DNA of 44,922 bases from Deltaproteobacteria bacterium (GTDB lineage Bacteria; Desulfobacterota; Deferrimicrobia; Deferrimicrobiales; Deferrimicrobiaceae): positions 1 through 44,922 of the forward strand of contig JAKALO010000007.1 in assembly GCA_021824125.1 (NCBI GenBank). Reading direction: 5' to 3'. Positions 1 to 8,162 of the stretch are shown here, one piece after another. Position numbers and translations under genes: made by a program. Within the stretch, counting starts at the first letter, position 1. Each line of letters opens with the position of its first letter. Below the pieces are notes generated by a model that was not told the DNA's origin, ran no database searches, and saw nothing but the letters and a program-made list of their open reading frames with translations.

Positions 1-165
1 AGCAGGCGCCCCTACAAGCCGCCCTTCGGCCACGAAGCCGCCGTGCTGATCATATCCCGGGGGAATTACTGCACGAGGCCCGAACACTTCGACCCGAAGA
101 TCCTGGATGTCTTCATGTCCAACCAGGAGAGCTTCAGGGAAATTTTCGACTCGACGCGCCCTTAG
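1..165 (+). CDS. C-terminal fragment of an HD-GYP-type c-di-GMP phosphodiesterase / HD response regulator (5' truncated by window)
   Basis: Frame 1 reads SRRPYKPPFGHEAAVLIISRGNYCTRPEHFDPKILDVFMSNQESFREIFDSTRP*; resembles HD-GYP C-termini (YKKPF..HE.A...I....G.HFDP.....F). Confidence 0.65.
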   Translation, partial: SRRPYKPPFGHEAAVLIISRGNYCTRPEHFDPKILDVFMSNQESFREIFDSTRP

Positions 166-231
166 CTCAACGGATAGAGCTCCTGACTTCGGATCAGGCG
201 GCTGGGAGTTCGAATCTCTCAGGGCGCGCCA
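156..231 (+). tRNA. tRNA-Arg (anticodon TCG), CCA encoded
   Basis: GCGCCCT acceptor / AGGGCGC, D-stem GCTC/GAGC, anticodon arm CCTGA-CTTCGGA-TCAGG, T arm GGGAG-TTCGAAT-CTCTC, terminal G-CCA; 76 nt cloverleaf. Confidence 0.93.
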
Positions 232-376
232 CTTTTTTCTTCAAGCCGCGAGACGGAGATTCGAACTCCGAGCCCGCCGCCGACCGACCAGGGAGGAGAA
301 GGGCGACCTTGCGGAGCCCGTCAGGCGGGCGAGGCGGCCGCAAGGGCCGATGGCGTGAACGCCGAGGCTCAGGCGG

Positions 377-399
377 TTCGAATCCCTCAGGGCGCGCCA
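377..399 (+). repeat. Direct-repeat copy of tRNA-Arg 3' end (T-loop/acceptor/CCA)
   Basis: ttcgaatccctcagggcgcgcca matches tRNA 209..231 ttcgaatctctcagggcgcgcca at 22/23 positions. Confidence 0.8.
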
Positions 400-438
400 G
401 CCTTCGCTCATCACCACGATAGATTTGGGGGTTTCTGA

Positions 439-496
439 GCTTCGGCTGGCTCCGCCAGCGAAGGCTGTCCGCCGAAGCCTTGGCGTAGGCGGACAG
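439..496. repeat. Two back-to-back palindromes (REP-like)
   Basis: GCTGGC-TCC-GCCAGC (445..459, flanked by CTTC/GAAG) and CTGTCCGCC-N14-GGCGGACAG (465..496). Confidence 0.7.
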
Positions 497-647
497 GTAC
501 CGCGCCATTCGGAGATTCGAACTCCGGAGCGCGCGTCGTCCGCGCCTGCGCCTTGTGGCATAATAGGCAGGCCGCCCTGAGGCGGGGGCGACTGCTCCGG
601 CACCCGCGGGAGACGAACAGGGAAAGCCACGGCACGGGAGGAAAACG

Positions 648-1667
648 ATGCCCTTCACGAGCAAGACGGTTCTCGCTCTCTTCCTCGTCATTTTCGTCGT
701 CATCCCTTCCGGCGCCGCCAGCGCCGGCAACGCGTTCCAGGATCCCGAGGGCCGGTTCGAGCTCGACCTGCCCGACGGGTGGAAGCTCCTTCCGCAGACC
801 GACACCACCGTCTTCTCCTTCGAGGGCCCGGAAAAGGTGCAGATCGTTCTGCAATACGTCCCGGACGTCAAGGACCGCGAGGAGCTGTTCGGCAAGTCGG
901 TCGACCTCATGCGCGGCGGCGGCGTTCCCGACGCGGCCCCCGAGGGGGAGCTTTCCGACATGGAGGTGAGCGGCCACCCGGCACGATTGGGGGTCTACAG
1001 CGGTTACGTGACGGGGACGAAGATCCGGCTCTACGGTCTCCTTGGCGGGGTCGCACTGAAGGACGGTGGGGCCGTCTTCGCCGTCTTCCTCAACGCCGGC
1101 AACCGGAAGCCGATGGGGGAGAAGGTAGAGAAGGTCTTCACGTCCCTGCGCCTTCCCGGGGAGAAGGCGACGGGGGTATCCGGGCGGACGGCGGTAGCGG
1201 CGGCGGCGGAGGAGAAACCGGCCCCCTTCGTCCACGACCTCGTGACGATGGAGATCCCCCCCGGCTGGAAGGAGCAGCCGAAGGCGCGCAGCTTCGAGAA
1301 GGAGGTCGTCGGGTTCTTCTCCTCGGACCGGCTTTCGGGGGCCACGCTCCTGATCGCGTGCTACGAAGGGTTCTTCATGAACATGCCCAAGGCGATCGAC
1401 GCCTCCCGGAAGACGGTGCTCGCCAGCATCCCCAACGCTGGACCCGTGGCGGTCACGAAGGACCTCAAGACGGCCGCCGGGCGGGAGCTGGTCCTCATTA
1501 CGTACGAGGGGACCCAGCCGCACCAGGGACAGGATGTAAGGATGCGGGTGCTCACCGCCACGGCGAAAGGGGGCAAGTCGTACGTGAACCTGCTCCTCTT
1601 CGTCGTGCCCAACCTGGGCCCGGCCGCCTCGGAGCAGATCCTCCGCATGGCGAACTCTATCCGTTAG
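648..1667 (+). CDS. Secreted protein of unknown function with two related halves (PsbP/DUF1795-like guess)
   Basis: ATG preceded by GGGAGGAAAACG; signal peptide; two similar segments (FELDLPDGWKLLPQ... and TMEIPPGWKEQPK...). Confidence 0.75.
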   Translation: MPFTSKTVLALFLVIFVVIPSGAASAGNAFQDPEGRFELDLPDGWKLLPQTDTTVFSFEGPEKVQIVLQYVPDVKDREELFGKSVDLMRGGGVPDAAPEGELSDMEVSGHPARLGVYSGYVTGTKIRLYGLLGGVALKDGGAVFAVFLNAGNRKPMGEKVEKVFTSLRLPGEKATGVSGRTAVAAAAEEKPAPFVHDLVTMEIPPGWKEQPKARSFEKEVVGFFSSDRLSGATLLIACYEGFFMNMPKAIDASRKTVLASIPNAGPVAVTKDLKTAAGRELVLITYEGTQPHQGQDVRMRVLTATAKGGKSYVNLLLFVVPNLGPAASEQILRMANSIR

Positions 1668-1675
1668 GAGGGGGC

Positions 1676-3559
1676 GTGGCACGGGGGCGTGCGATCCGGA
1701 TCGGCCTGCTGCTGCTTCTTCTGCCGCTGGGCGCGGCATACGCGCGGGACCTCGAGCCGAACCCTCCCGACGAGGTCATCCTGAGGAAGGGAAAAGGAAA
1801 CGACGTTCTTTGGTCCCTCCCGCTCGGCCCGGCGATCGTCGACGACATGCGCCTCATCGCCCCGGGGATGCTCCTCGTGAGTCTCCGGGAGGACCGCGCC
1901 GGCCTTCCGAACCTCGACCTCCTCCTCGTGGAGTCCGCCTCCGGAAAGCTCCTCTGGAGGTTCGACCGGTCCGGGACGAAGGGGACCTTCCGTCCCCTCT
2001 ACTTCACGGAGGAGGCGATCGCTTACGTCGTGGAGGAGAGGAAGCAGGGGACGCTTCTGCTCCTTGACGCGCGGACGGGGAAGGCGCGCTGGTCCGTCCC
2101 GCTGTCCGGTCCCGATCCCTTTGCGATCCCCTCTCCGGACGCCTCCGACATCCTCGTAGCGGAAACCCGGGAAAAGAAGGGGGTCCTCTCCCTTAGGAGC
2201 GGGAAGACGGGGGAGGCGCGCTGGTCGGTCTTCTCCCGGGAGGCCGGGGCTCCGGACATGGTGCAGAATCCGATCTTTTTTACCGAAGGGCTATTGCACT
2301 TTTTCGACGGCGTCACCCGGATCGATCCCGGTTCGGGGGCCGAGATCTGGTCCCGCCCCGACCTTTACGTCTCCCGGTTCGATCCCCCTCCCGAGGTGAC
2401 GGAGGGTAGGATTCTCGTGGTTGCCTCCCGGTCCCTCCATTCGATCGAGCCCGCCGGAGGAAAGACCCGCTGGAAAACCGCCCTGCCGGATATGAACGTC
2501 TCGAACATCTTCACGCTGGAGAACCGCGTTTTTCTCCGCGGATCGCCTCGGGGCAGCCAGGGCAACATCATCTCCTGCCTCGGCGCCGACGACGGTAAGG
2601 TACTCTGGACGACTTCCGGCCCGGAGCCGGCGGTCAGCAACATCCTCCCGTTCGGGGACCGGATATTCCTCGCGACCGGCACGTCGGTCGTAGCCCTCTC
2701 CGCGGAGACGGGCAGGGAACTTTTCCGCACGGCGGTCACGAACACGGGCAAGACCTTTCCCGTCCGGCTTGTGCCGTACCCCGGCCGGGTGATCTTCATC
2801 GGGGAGCTGGCGATCGCGGCGGTGGACCCGGCGACCGGGAAACGGCTCTGGTTCCGCGGGATGAACCCGGTATCGAACGAGGCCAACCTTTCCTCGCTCG
2901 ACGCCTCCATCCCGCGCCTCAAGCAGGAGGCGGGCGAGCTTTCGGGCGTCGACGTCGACTACGGATCGTCGTTCGCCTTCCAGCTTCTGAAACAGTACCA
3001 GGCCGACACCGCCCGGTACGGCAGGAAATATTCAGAGGCCCGCTCCCGCGGGAATTACTGGGACATGAAAAAGGCCGACGTCGGGGGGCGGATCAGCTCC
3101 GCCGCCGAAAATATGCAGGCCACCATGGCGTTCTGCATGTCGGCGCTGGAGCTGGCGCAGAAACTCAAACTCTTGCTCGAAGCGCGGGAGATGGGGGATA
3201 TGCGGGCCAGGCAGGAGCTTTTGCGCCGGTCGATCCTTACCGGCTACGCCGGCGCGGAAGGGGAGGGCTGGATCCTGCGGCCCGACCGGAAGTGGAAGTC
3301 CGTCGCGGACGACTTCATCGGTGCGACCCTGGTCCGGCTCCCGGAAGGGGAGCAGCGGTTCATCCCACTGTCCCCCGCCTACCTGAGCTACGGGCTCTGG
3401 AACGTCTACGACGAAGCGCAGGAAATACTTGTCCACCACGGCATCGGCCTCGACCCGAAGGCCTACCGGTACGCTGAGCCCCGGGCGATGCCCCCTTACG
3501 GGAAGATCGGGGTCATCGAGACGTCGCTTACCGCCGTCCGGGCGGCCCCCGCGCGGTGA
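1676..3559 (+). CDS. PQQ-binding-like (BamB-type) beta-propeller repeat protein, exported
   Basis: GTG start with SD TAGGAGGGGG overlapping upstream stop; signal peptide MARGRAIRIGLLLLLLPLGAAYA; repeats of SGKLLWRFD / TGKARWSV / GGKTRWKT / TGKRLWFR type. The listed ORF from 779 is an over-extension. Confidence 0.85.
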   Translation: MARGRAIRIGLLLLLLPLGAAYARDLEPNPPDEVILRKGKGNDVLWSLPLGPAIVDDMRLIAPGMLLVSLREDRAGLPNLDLLLVESASGKLLWRFDRSGTKGTFRPLYFTEEAIAYVVEERKQGTLLLLDARTGKARWSVPLSGPDPFAIPSPDASDILVAETREKKGVLSLRSGKTGEARWSVFSREAGAPDMVQNPIFFTEGLLHFFDGVTRIDPGSGAEIWSRPDLYVSRFDPPPEVTEGRILVVASRSLHSIEPAGGKTRWKTALPDMNVSNIFTLENRVFLRGSPRGSQGNIISCLGADDGKVLWTTSGPEPAVSNILPFGDRIFLATGTSVVALSAETGRELFRTAVTNTGKTFPVRLVPYPGRVIFIGELAIAAVDPATGKRLWFRGMNPVSNEANLSSLDASIPRLKQEAGELSGVDVDYGSSFAFQLLKQYQADTARYGRKYSEARSRGNYWDMKKADVGGRISSAAENMQATMAFCMSALELAQKLKLLLEAREMGDMRARQELLRRSILTGYAGAEGEGWILRPDRKWKSVADDFIGATLVRLPEGEQRFIPLSPAYLSYGLWNVYDEAQEILVHHGIGLDPKAYRYAEPRAMPPYGKIGVIETSLTAVRAAPAR

Positions 3560-3579
3560 CCCGTCGCGCCGCCGACTGG

Positions 3580-4884
3580 TCAGCGGGGGTAGGGGTAGAA
3601 GACGTAGAACGAAAGCGACAGGGCCGCCAGTATCCACATACCCCCCGGCACTTCCCGGTGCCGCCCTGAAAGGGTCTTGAGAAGCGGGTAGGCGATGAGC
3701 CCCGCCGTCATCCCCACGCCGATGTTGTAGGTGAAGCTCATCAGGACGATTGTCAGGAAGGCCGGGATCAGCTCCGTGTAGTCGTCGAAGTCGATCCGGG
3801 TGACGGGTCGGACCATGAACACGCCGATGAGGATCAGGACGGCCCCGTAGGCGTGGGCGGGGACCGCGGTGAGGAGCGGGGCGAAGAAGAGCGATACCAG
3901 GAACAGCGCCGCCACCACGAGAGAGGTGAACCCCGTCCTTCCCCCCTCCTCGATCCCGGCCGCGGACTCGATGTAGGCGCCGGTGGTCGTCGTCCCGAGA
4001 AGGGGCGCCACCGTCGTGGCGAGAGCGTCGGCCAGCATCGGCTTCTCGATGTCCGGAAGGTTCCCTTTCTCGTCCAGCAGGCCCGCCCGGGCGGACAGCC
4101 CGATGAGCGTGCCCACCGTGTCCACGAACGCCATCACGAACATCGTCAGGATGACGGGGAAGAACCCCGGCTGCAGGATTCCCTTGAAATCCAGTTGCAG
4201 AATGATGGGACGCGGGTCCGGGGGAAGGCTCGCCCATTGTCCGGGGGTCGGCGTTACTTTCAGCAGGAACGACAGGAACGTGGTGGCGAGAACGCCTATG
4301 ACGATCGCGCCCGGCACCTTGCGGATCATCAGCAAAACCATCAGGAAGAAGGTGAACAGGGCCAGCAGCCCGGTCGGCCGGGTGATGTCGCCCAGGGAAA
4401 CGGGCGCCCCGGGGACCCCCAGCCGCACGAGCCCTGTCTCGTTGAGACCGATGAAGGTCAGGAAGAGGCCGATGCCGACGGCGAAGCTGAGTTTCAGCGA
4501 CAGCGGGAGCGCCTCGGCCAGCCAGCTTCGGACCTTGAACACCGTGAGCAGGGTGAACAGGACCCCGGCGATGAACACGGCCCCCAGCGCGACCTGCCAG
4601 GGATACCCGAGGACCTTCACCACGGTGAACGCGACGAAGGCGTTTTCCCCCATGTAGGGGGCGATGGCGAAGGGTCGCTTCGCGTACAGGCCCATGACGA
4701 CGGTGCCGAACACGGCGGAAAGGATCGTCGCGACCATGGAAGGGCCCTTGGGGATGCCTGCCGCCTCCAGTATCGCGGGGTTCACGATTATGATGTACGC
4801 CATCGTGAGGAAGGTGGTGACTCCGGCCAGGGTCTCCTGGCGGTAACCGGTGCCGTGGCTCGCGAAGTCGAAGTAGTTCCTCAT
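3580..4884 (-). CDS. NCS2 family permease (AzgA/PbuG-like purine permease)
   Basis: MRNYFDFASHGTGYRQETLAGVTTFLTMAYIIIVNPAIL...; typical NCS2/AzgA N-terminus and about 12 TM segments. Confidence 0.9.
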   Translation of the reverse strand: MRNYFDFASHGTGYRQETLAGVTTFLTMAYIIIVNPAILEAAGIPKGPSMVATILSAVFGTVVMGLYAKRPFAIAPYMGENAFVAFTVVKVLGYPWQVALGAVFIAGVLFTLLTVFKVRSWLAEALPLSLKLSFAVGIGLFLTFIGLNETGLVRLGVPGAPVSLGDITRPTGLLALFTFFLMVLLMIRKVPGAIVIGVLATTFLSFLLKVTPTPGQWASLPPDPRPIILQLDFKGILQPGFFPVILTMFVMAFVDTVGTLIGLSARAGLLDEKGNLPDIEKPMLADALATTVAPLLGTTTTGAYIESAAGIEEGGRTGFTSLVVAALFLVSLFFAPLLTAVPAHAYGAVLILIGVFMVRPVTRIDFDDYTELIPAFLTIVLMSFTYNIGVGMTAGLIAYPLLKTLSGRHREVPGGMWILAALSLSFYVFYPYPR

Positions 4885-6218
4885 CCGGGTTTACCCTCCA
4901 TGGCGGCGCGTCCGCATTTCTCCACGTACCGCTGGTTGTGCCGGGCCTTGAAGCGCACACAGGCGGCGATCTTCTCCCGGACCTCGTCCGTGTACCGGAA
5001 GAAGTCCAGGTCGAGGATCCCGTCCCGTTCCAGGTATTGTTGCGCGCGATCCGGATCCATCCCGAACATGTCGGGTTCGTCCGGCAGGTACCGTGGATCG
5101 AGCCACCATTCCGTGAACCCGTACCTCGAGTGATTCCGGTCGTAGATCACGGTTCCCGGGTAGGGAACCAGGACGCCCCCGTGGTTGAACATGTCGGCGA
5201 CATCCGAAATATCCTCCATGAAACGAAGGGTCCGGTCCAGTTCCCCGACACCTTCTCCCGGGAAGCCGAACATGAAATTCGCGATGGTGGTCATGCCTTC
5301 CGCTTTAGCCGACGTGACCGCGGCTTTTGCCTGCGCGGGGGTGAGCCCCTTCCGGATGTTCCCAAGGATCGTCTCGTCGCCGCTCTCGATCCCGAAATTT
5401 ATCGCGACGCACCCGGCCTCCTTCATCCGTCGCAGGTCTTCCGTCGAGACCGTGTTCGCCGGGGTGATGGCGCTCCAGGTAACCCCCCTCAACGCGGGAC
5501 AGCGCTCAATGGCGTCGCACAACTCGTGTACACGGGACCGGCAGGCCGAGAAGGAGTCGTCCCAGAAAGAAAAATGGGATACGTTGTGCGCCTCCCGAAG
5601 CAGCGCCATTTCGGCAACGACGTTAGACGCGGAACGCCAGCGGTGTTTCCGTCCGGCCACGCGGGTGGCGCAAAAAGTGCAGCGGCCCGGGCAACCACGG
5701 CTTGTTATCATGCCGCCAGGCACGACCACGCCTTTTTCCGAATAGGAGGAAGCGTCGTAGCACCCGAGGCTCTCCACGGGAAACGGCAAGGCGTCAAGAT
5801 CGGTAACCCGCGTCCCGGTTCTCCTGCCCTCCAGCTTCCTTGCGTACGCCACGACCGCCTGTTCCCCCTCTCCCCTCGCGACGGCATCGAAACCGAACCG
5901 GAGCGGTTCCCCCGGGCAGGCGGTGGGGTGCGGCCCGCCCGCCAGAAGGAGCCGCGTCGTTCCCTTCAGCCTTTCCGCCAACCGATATCCGGCGAGCGCG
6001 TTCTGCGTGAAAAGAGTAACCCCGATCATGTCGGGCCGCCAGGACCCGACGACACGGATGTCCTCCCCGGGGGTTCCGAGAAACCGGGCCGCCGCAAGGT
6101 CCAGGCAACGAACCTCGTGCCCGTCTTTCACCAGGCTGGAGGCAAGGTATTGCTGCCCGAGGTAGGGGACCGAGGTCTTTCGGGGCAGGGAAGGCATTAT
6201 CAAAAGCACTTTCGCCAT
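4881..6218 (-). CDS. B12-binding-domain radical SAM protein
   Basis: CPGRCTFC radical SAM motif; N-terminal Rossmann-like B12-binding region; 4-nt ATGA overlap with the permease gene. Confidence 0.9.
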   Translation of the reverse strand: MAKVLLIMPSLPRKTSVPYLGQQYLASSLVKDGHEVRCLDLAAARFLGTPGEDIRVVGSWRPDMIGVTLFTQNALAGYRLAERLKGTTRLLLAGGPHPTACPGEPLRFGFDAVARGEGEQAVVAYARKLEGRRTGTRVTDLDALPFPVESLGCYDASSYSEKGVVVPGGMITSRGCPGRCTFCATRVAGRKHRWRSASNVVAEMALLREAHNVSHFSFWDDSFSACRSRVHELCDAIERCPALRGVTWSAITPANTVSTEDLRRMKEAGCVAINFGIESGDETILGNIRKGLTPAQAKAAVTSAKAEGMTTIANFMFGFPGEGVGELDRTLRFMEDISDVADMFNHGGVLVPYPGTVIYDRNHSRYGFTEWWLDPRYLPDEPDMFGMDPDRAQQYLERDGILDLDFFRYTDEVREKIAACVRFKARHNQRYVEKCGRAAMEGKPG

Positions 6219-6308
6219 GGATTCCAGAAATTATACCCCAAGGTTTTATCCTGTACCGGCCTGCAGGGAATGCCCCAAGAATCTTTTTCCAGGATTTGCT
6301 CTTGATAG

Positions 6309-6336
6309 TGAAGTTTTGTTTATCTTTTACCGATAA
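6309..6336 (+). promoter_or_regulatory. Candidate sigma28/FliA promoter TGAAGTTT-N12-ACCGATAA
   Basis: 14/16 to TAAAGTTT/GCCGATAA boxes; same N12 spacing as sites at 37196 and 42638. Confidence 0.55.
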
Positions 6337-6344
6337 GTGTTTGC

Positions 6345-8033
6345 ATGACCCTGGTATCCATCGAATCCCTCTGGTCCGTCCTCGACGATATCGGGGATCA
6401 GGCCGTTTTGATTACCGTTCCCGACATGGTCATCGTCCACGCGAACCGGGATTACCTGGATGCGGTGGGCATGCCCCTGGAGCACGCTCGCGGGCGTAAG
6501 TGCCACACGGTCAGTCACCACTCGGACCGCCCCTGCGACCTCGAAGGCCACGACTGCCCGGTGAGGGACGCGATGAAAACGGGAAAGATTTCCCGCGCGG
6601 TCCACCTTCACGAGGAGAAGGGGGGCGCGCAGAAGCTCGTCGACGTTTCCATCCGCCCGATCAGGAACGAGACCGGGGAAATTTCCCATGTAGTGGAGAC
6701 CATAAGAAGGAACGACGAGCAGGGGAGGCTGCACGAGGACCTGAAGCGGAAGACCGGGTTTCTCGAGAAGATCCTGCAGACCTGCCCCGAGGGGATTATC
6801 GGAAACGACCGGCGGGGGAACATCTTCCTCTTCAACGCCGGGGCGGAGAAAATCTTCGGTTACTCCCGCGACGAAGTGATCGGAAAAGTCCACGCGAGGG
6901 ACCTGTATCCCCCCGGGGAGGCTCGCGAGGTGAAGAACAACATCTATTCCGAGGAATACGGCGGCCGGGGGCGCCTGGTGGATTACGAGACGGAGGTCTT
7001 GAACAAGGACGGGAAGAAGATCCCGATCCGCCTTTGCGGCACGATCCTTTCCGAGGACGGGGAGGAGACGGGCATCGTCGGGTTCTTCACGGACATCACT
7101 GAGCGGAAAGCGATGCAGGAGCGGTTCCTGGAGTCGGAGGACAAGTTTCGCGGCATCTTCGAGACGGCCCACGACGCGATGGTCAGCCTCGGGGAGGACG
7201 GAATAATCCTTCTGGCCAACCGGTCCGCCGGGGAACTGACGGAATACGGCGTCGGGGAGATCACGGGGAAGCACTTCAAGGATCTTTTCCCGGCGAAGTA
7301 CCACGCCTACTGCGACGAGATCCTCGCATACGTGTCTTCCCGGGCGCCTGGCAGGCCGGGCAACATCATGGAGCTTTCGATCCTGCGGAAGGGGAGGGGC
7401 GAGGTCCCCGTCCAGATGTCGCTGGCCGACAAGGGGGGCAAGGGGAAGAAGATACTGACCGCGATCATCCGGGACATTTCCGAGCGGAAAGCCATGGAAG
7501 AGGAGCTTCGGATCCTTTCCATCACGGATCCGCTCACCCGCCTCTACAACCGGCGGCATTTCCAGGCGCTCGCCGATAAGGAGATGGAGAGGGCGAGGCG
7601 GAGCAAGGGACGCTTCGCGATGCTCCTCATCGACGTGGACAACTTCAAGAAGTACAACGATGCATACGGGCACGCCGAGGGGGATGTCGTCCTCCGGTCG
7701 CTCGGAGAACACATCATGAAAACCTTCCGGGCGATGGACTCGGGATTCCGGTTCGGCGGAGAGGAGTTCGCGGTCCTCCTTCCCGATACGACGGCAGTGC
7801 AGGCGATGGTCCCTGCCGAGAGGATCCGCAGGGGGTTTTCGGAGATTCGGTTTCTCCCGATGCATGGGGAGGGCCCGGTTCACGTGACGCTCTCGATCGG
7901 GATCTCCGAATACCTGGAGGGATACACGCTGGACGACCTGACCCGTTTCGCCGATTCGGCTATGTATGCGGCCAAGAACGGCGGCAGGAACCGGACCATC
8001 AGATACGAAGGCGGGGACGGACCGAAACGGTAG
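6345..8033 (+). CDS. Multi-PAS diguanylate cyclase (GGEEF)
   Basis: PAS S-box repeats; FRFGGEEFAVLLPDT active site with RAMD I-site five residues upstream. Confidence 0.93.
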   Translation: MTLVSIESLWSVLDDIGDQAVLITVPDMVIVHANRDYLDAVGMPLEHARGRKCHTVSHHSDRPCDLEGHDCPVRDAMKTGKISRAVHLHEEKGGAQKLVDVSIRPIRNETGEISHVVETIRRNDEQGRLHEDLKRKTGFLEKILQTCPEGIIGNDRRGNIFLFNAGAEKIFGYSRDEVIGKVHARDLYPPGEAREVKNNIYSEEYGGRGRLVDYETEVLNKDGKKIPIRLCGTILSEDGEETGIVGFFTDITERKAMQERFLESEDKFRGIFETAHDAMVSLGEDGIILLANRSAGELTEYGVGEITGKHFKDLFPAKYHAYCDEILAYVSSRAPGRPGNIMELSILRKGRGEVPVQMSLADKGGKGKKILTAIIRDISERKAMEEELRILSITDPLTRLYNRRHFQALADKEMERARRSKGRFAMLLIDVDNFKKYNDAYGHAEGDVVLRSLGEHIMKTFRAMDSGFRFGGEEFAVLLPDTTAVQAMVPAERIRRGFSEIRFLPMHGEGPVHVTLSIGISEYLEGYTLDDLTRFADSAMYAAKNGGRNRTIRYEGGDGPKR

Positions 8034-8162
8034 GCGTCATCGCTTTTCCGCTATTATCCGACGGCACCCTGGATTTCAATCTCCGAAAATGAACTGGGTT
8101 GCGAGGTAATGTATAGTTATCACGTGGCGGCGTCGCGTTCGAGTATTCGCGAGGGGGCGGAC

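Noticed and set aside
779-1675. N-terminal extension of the beta-propeller ORF
   Set aside because: Overlaps the real upstream gene in another frame; the GTG at 1676 has an SD and is followed by a signal peptide.
3032-4960. 642-aa minus ORF overlapping the PQQ protein and the NCS2 permease
   Set aside because: Off-frame shadow; the permease is in a different minus frame.
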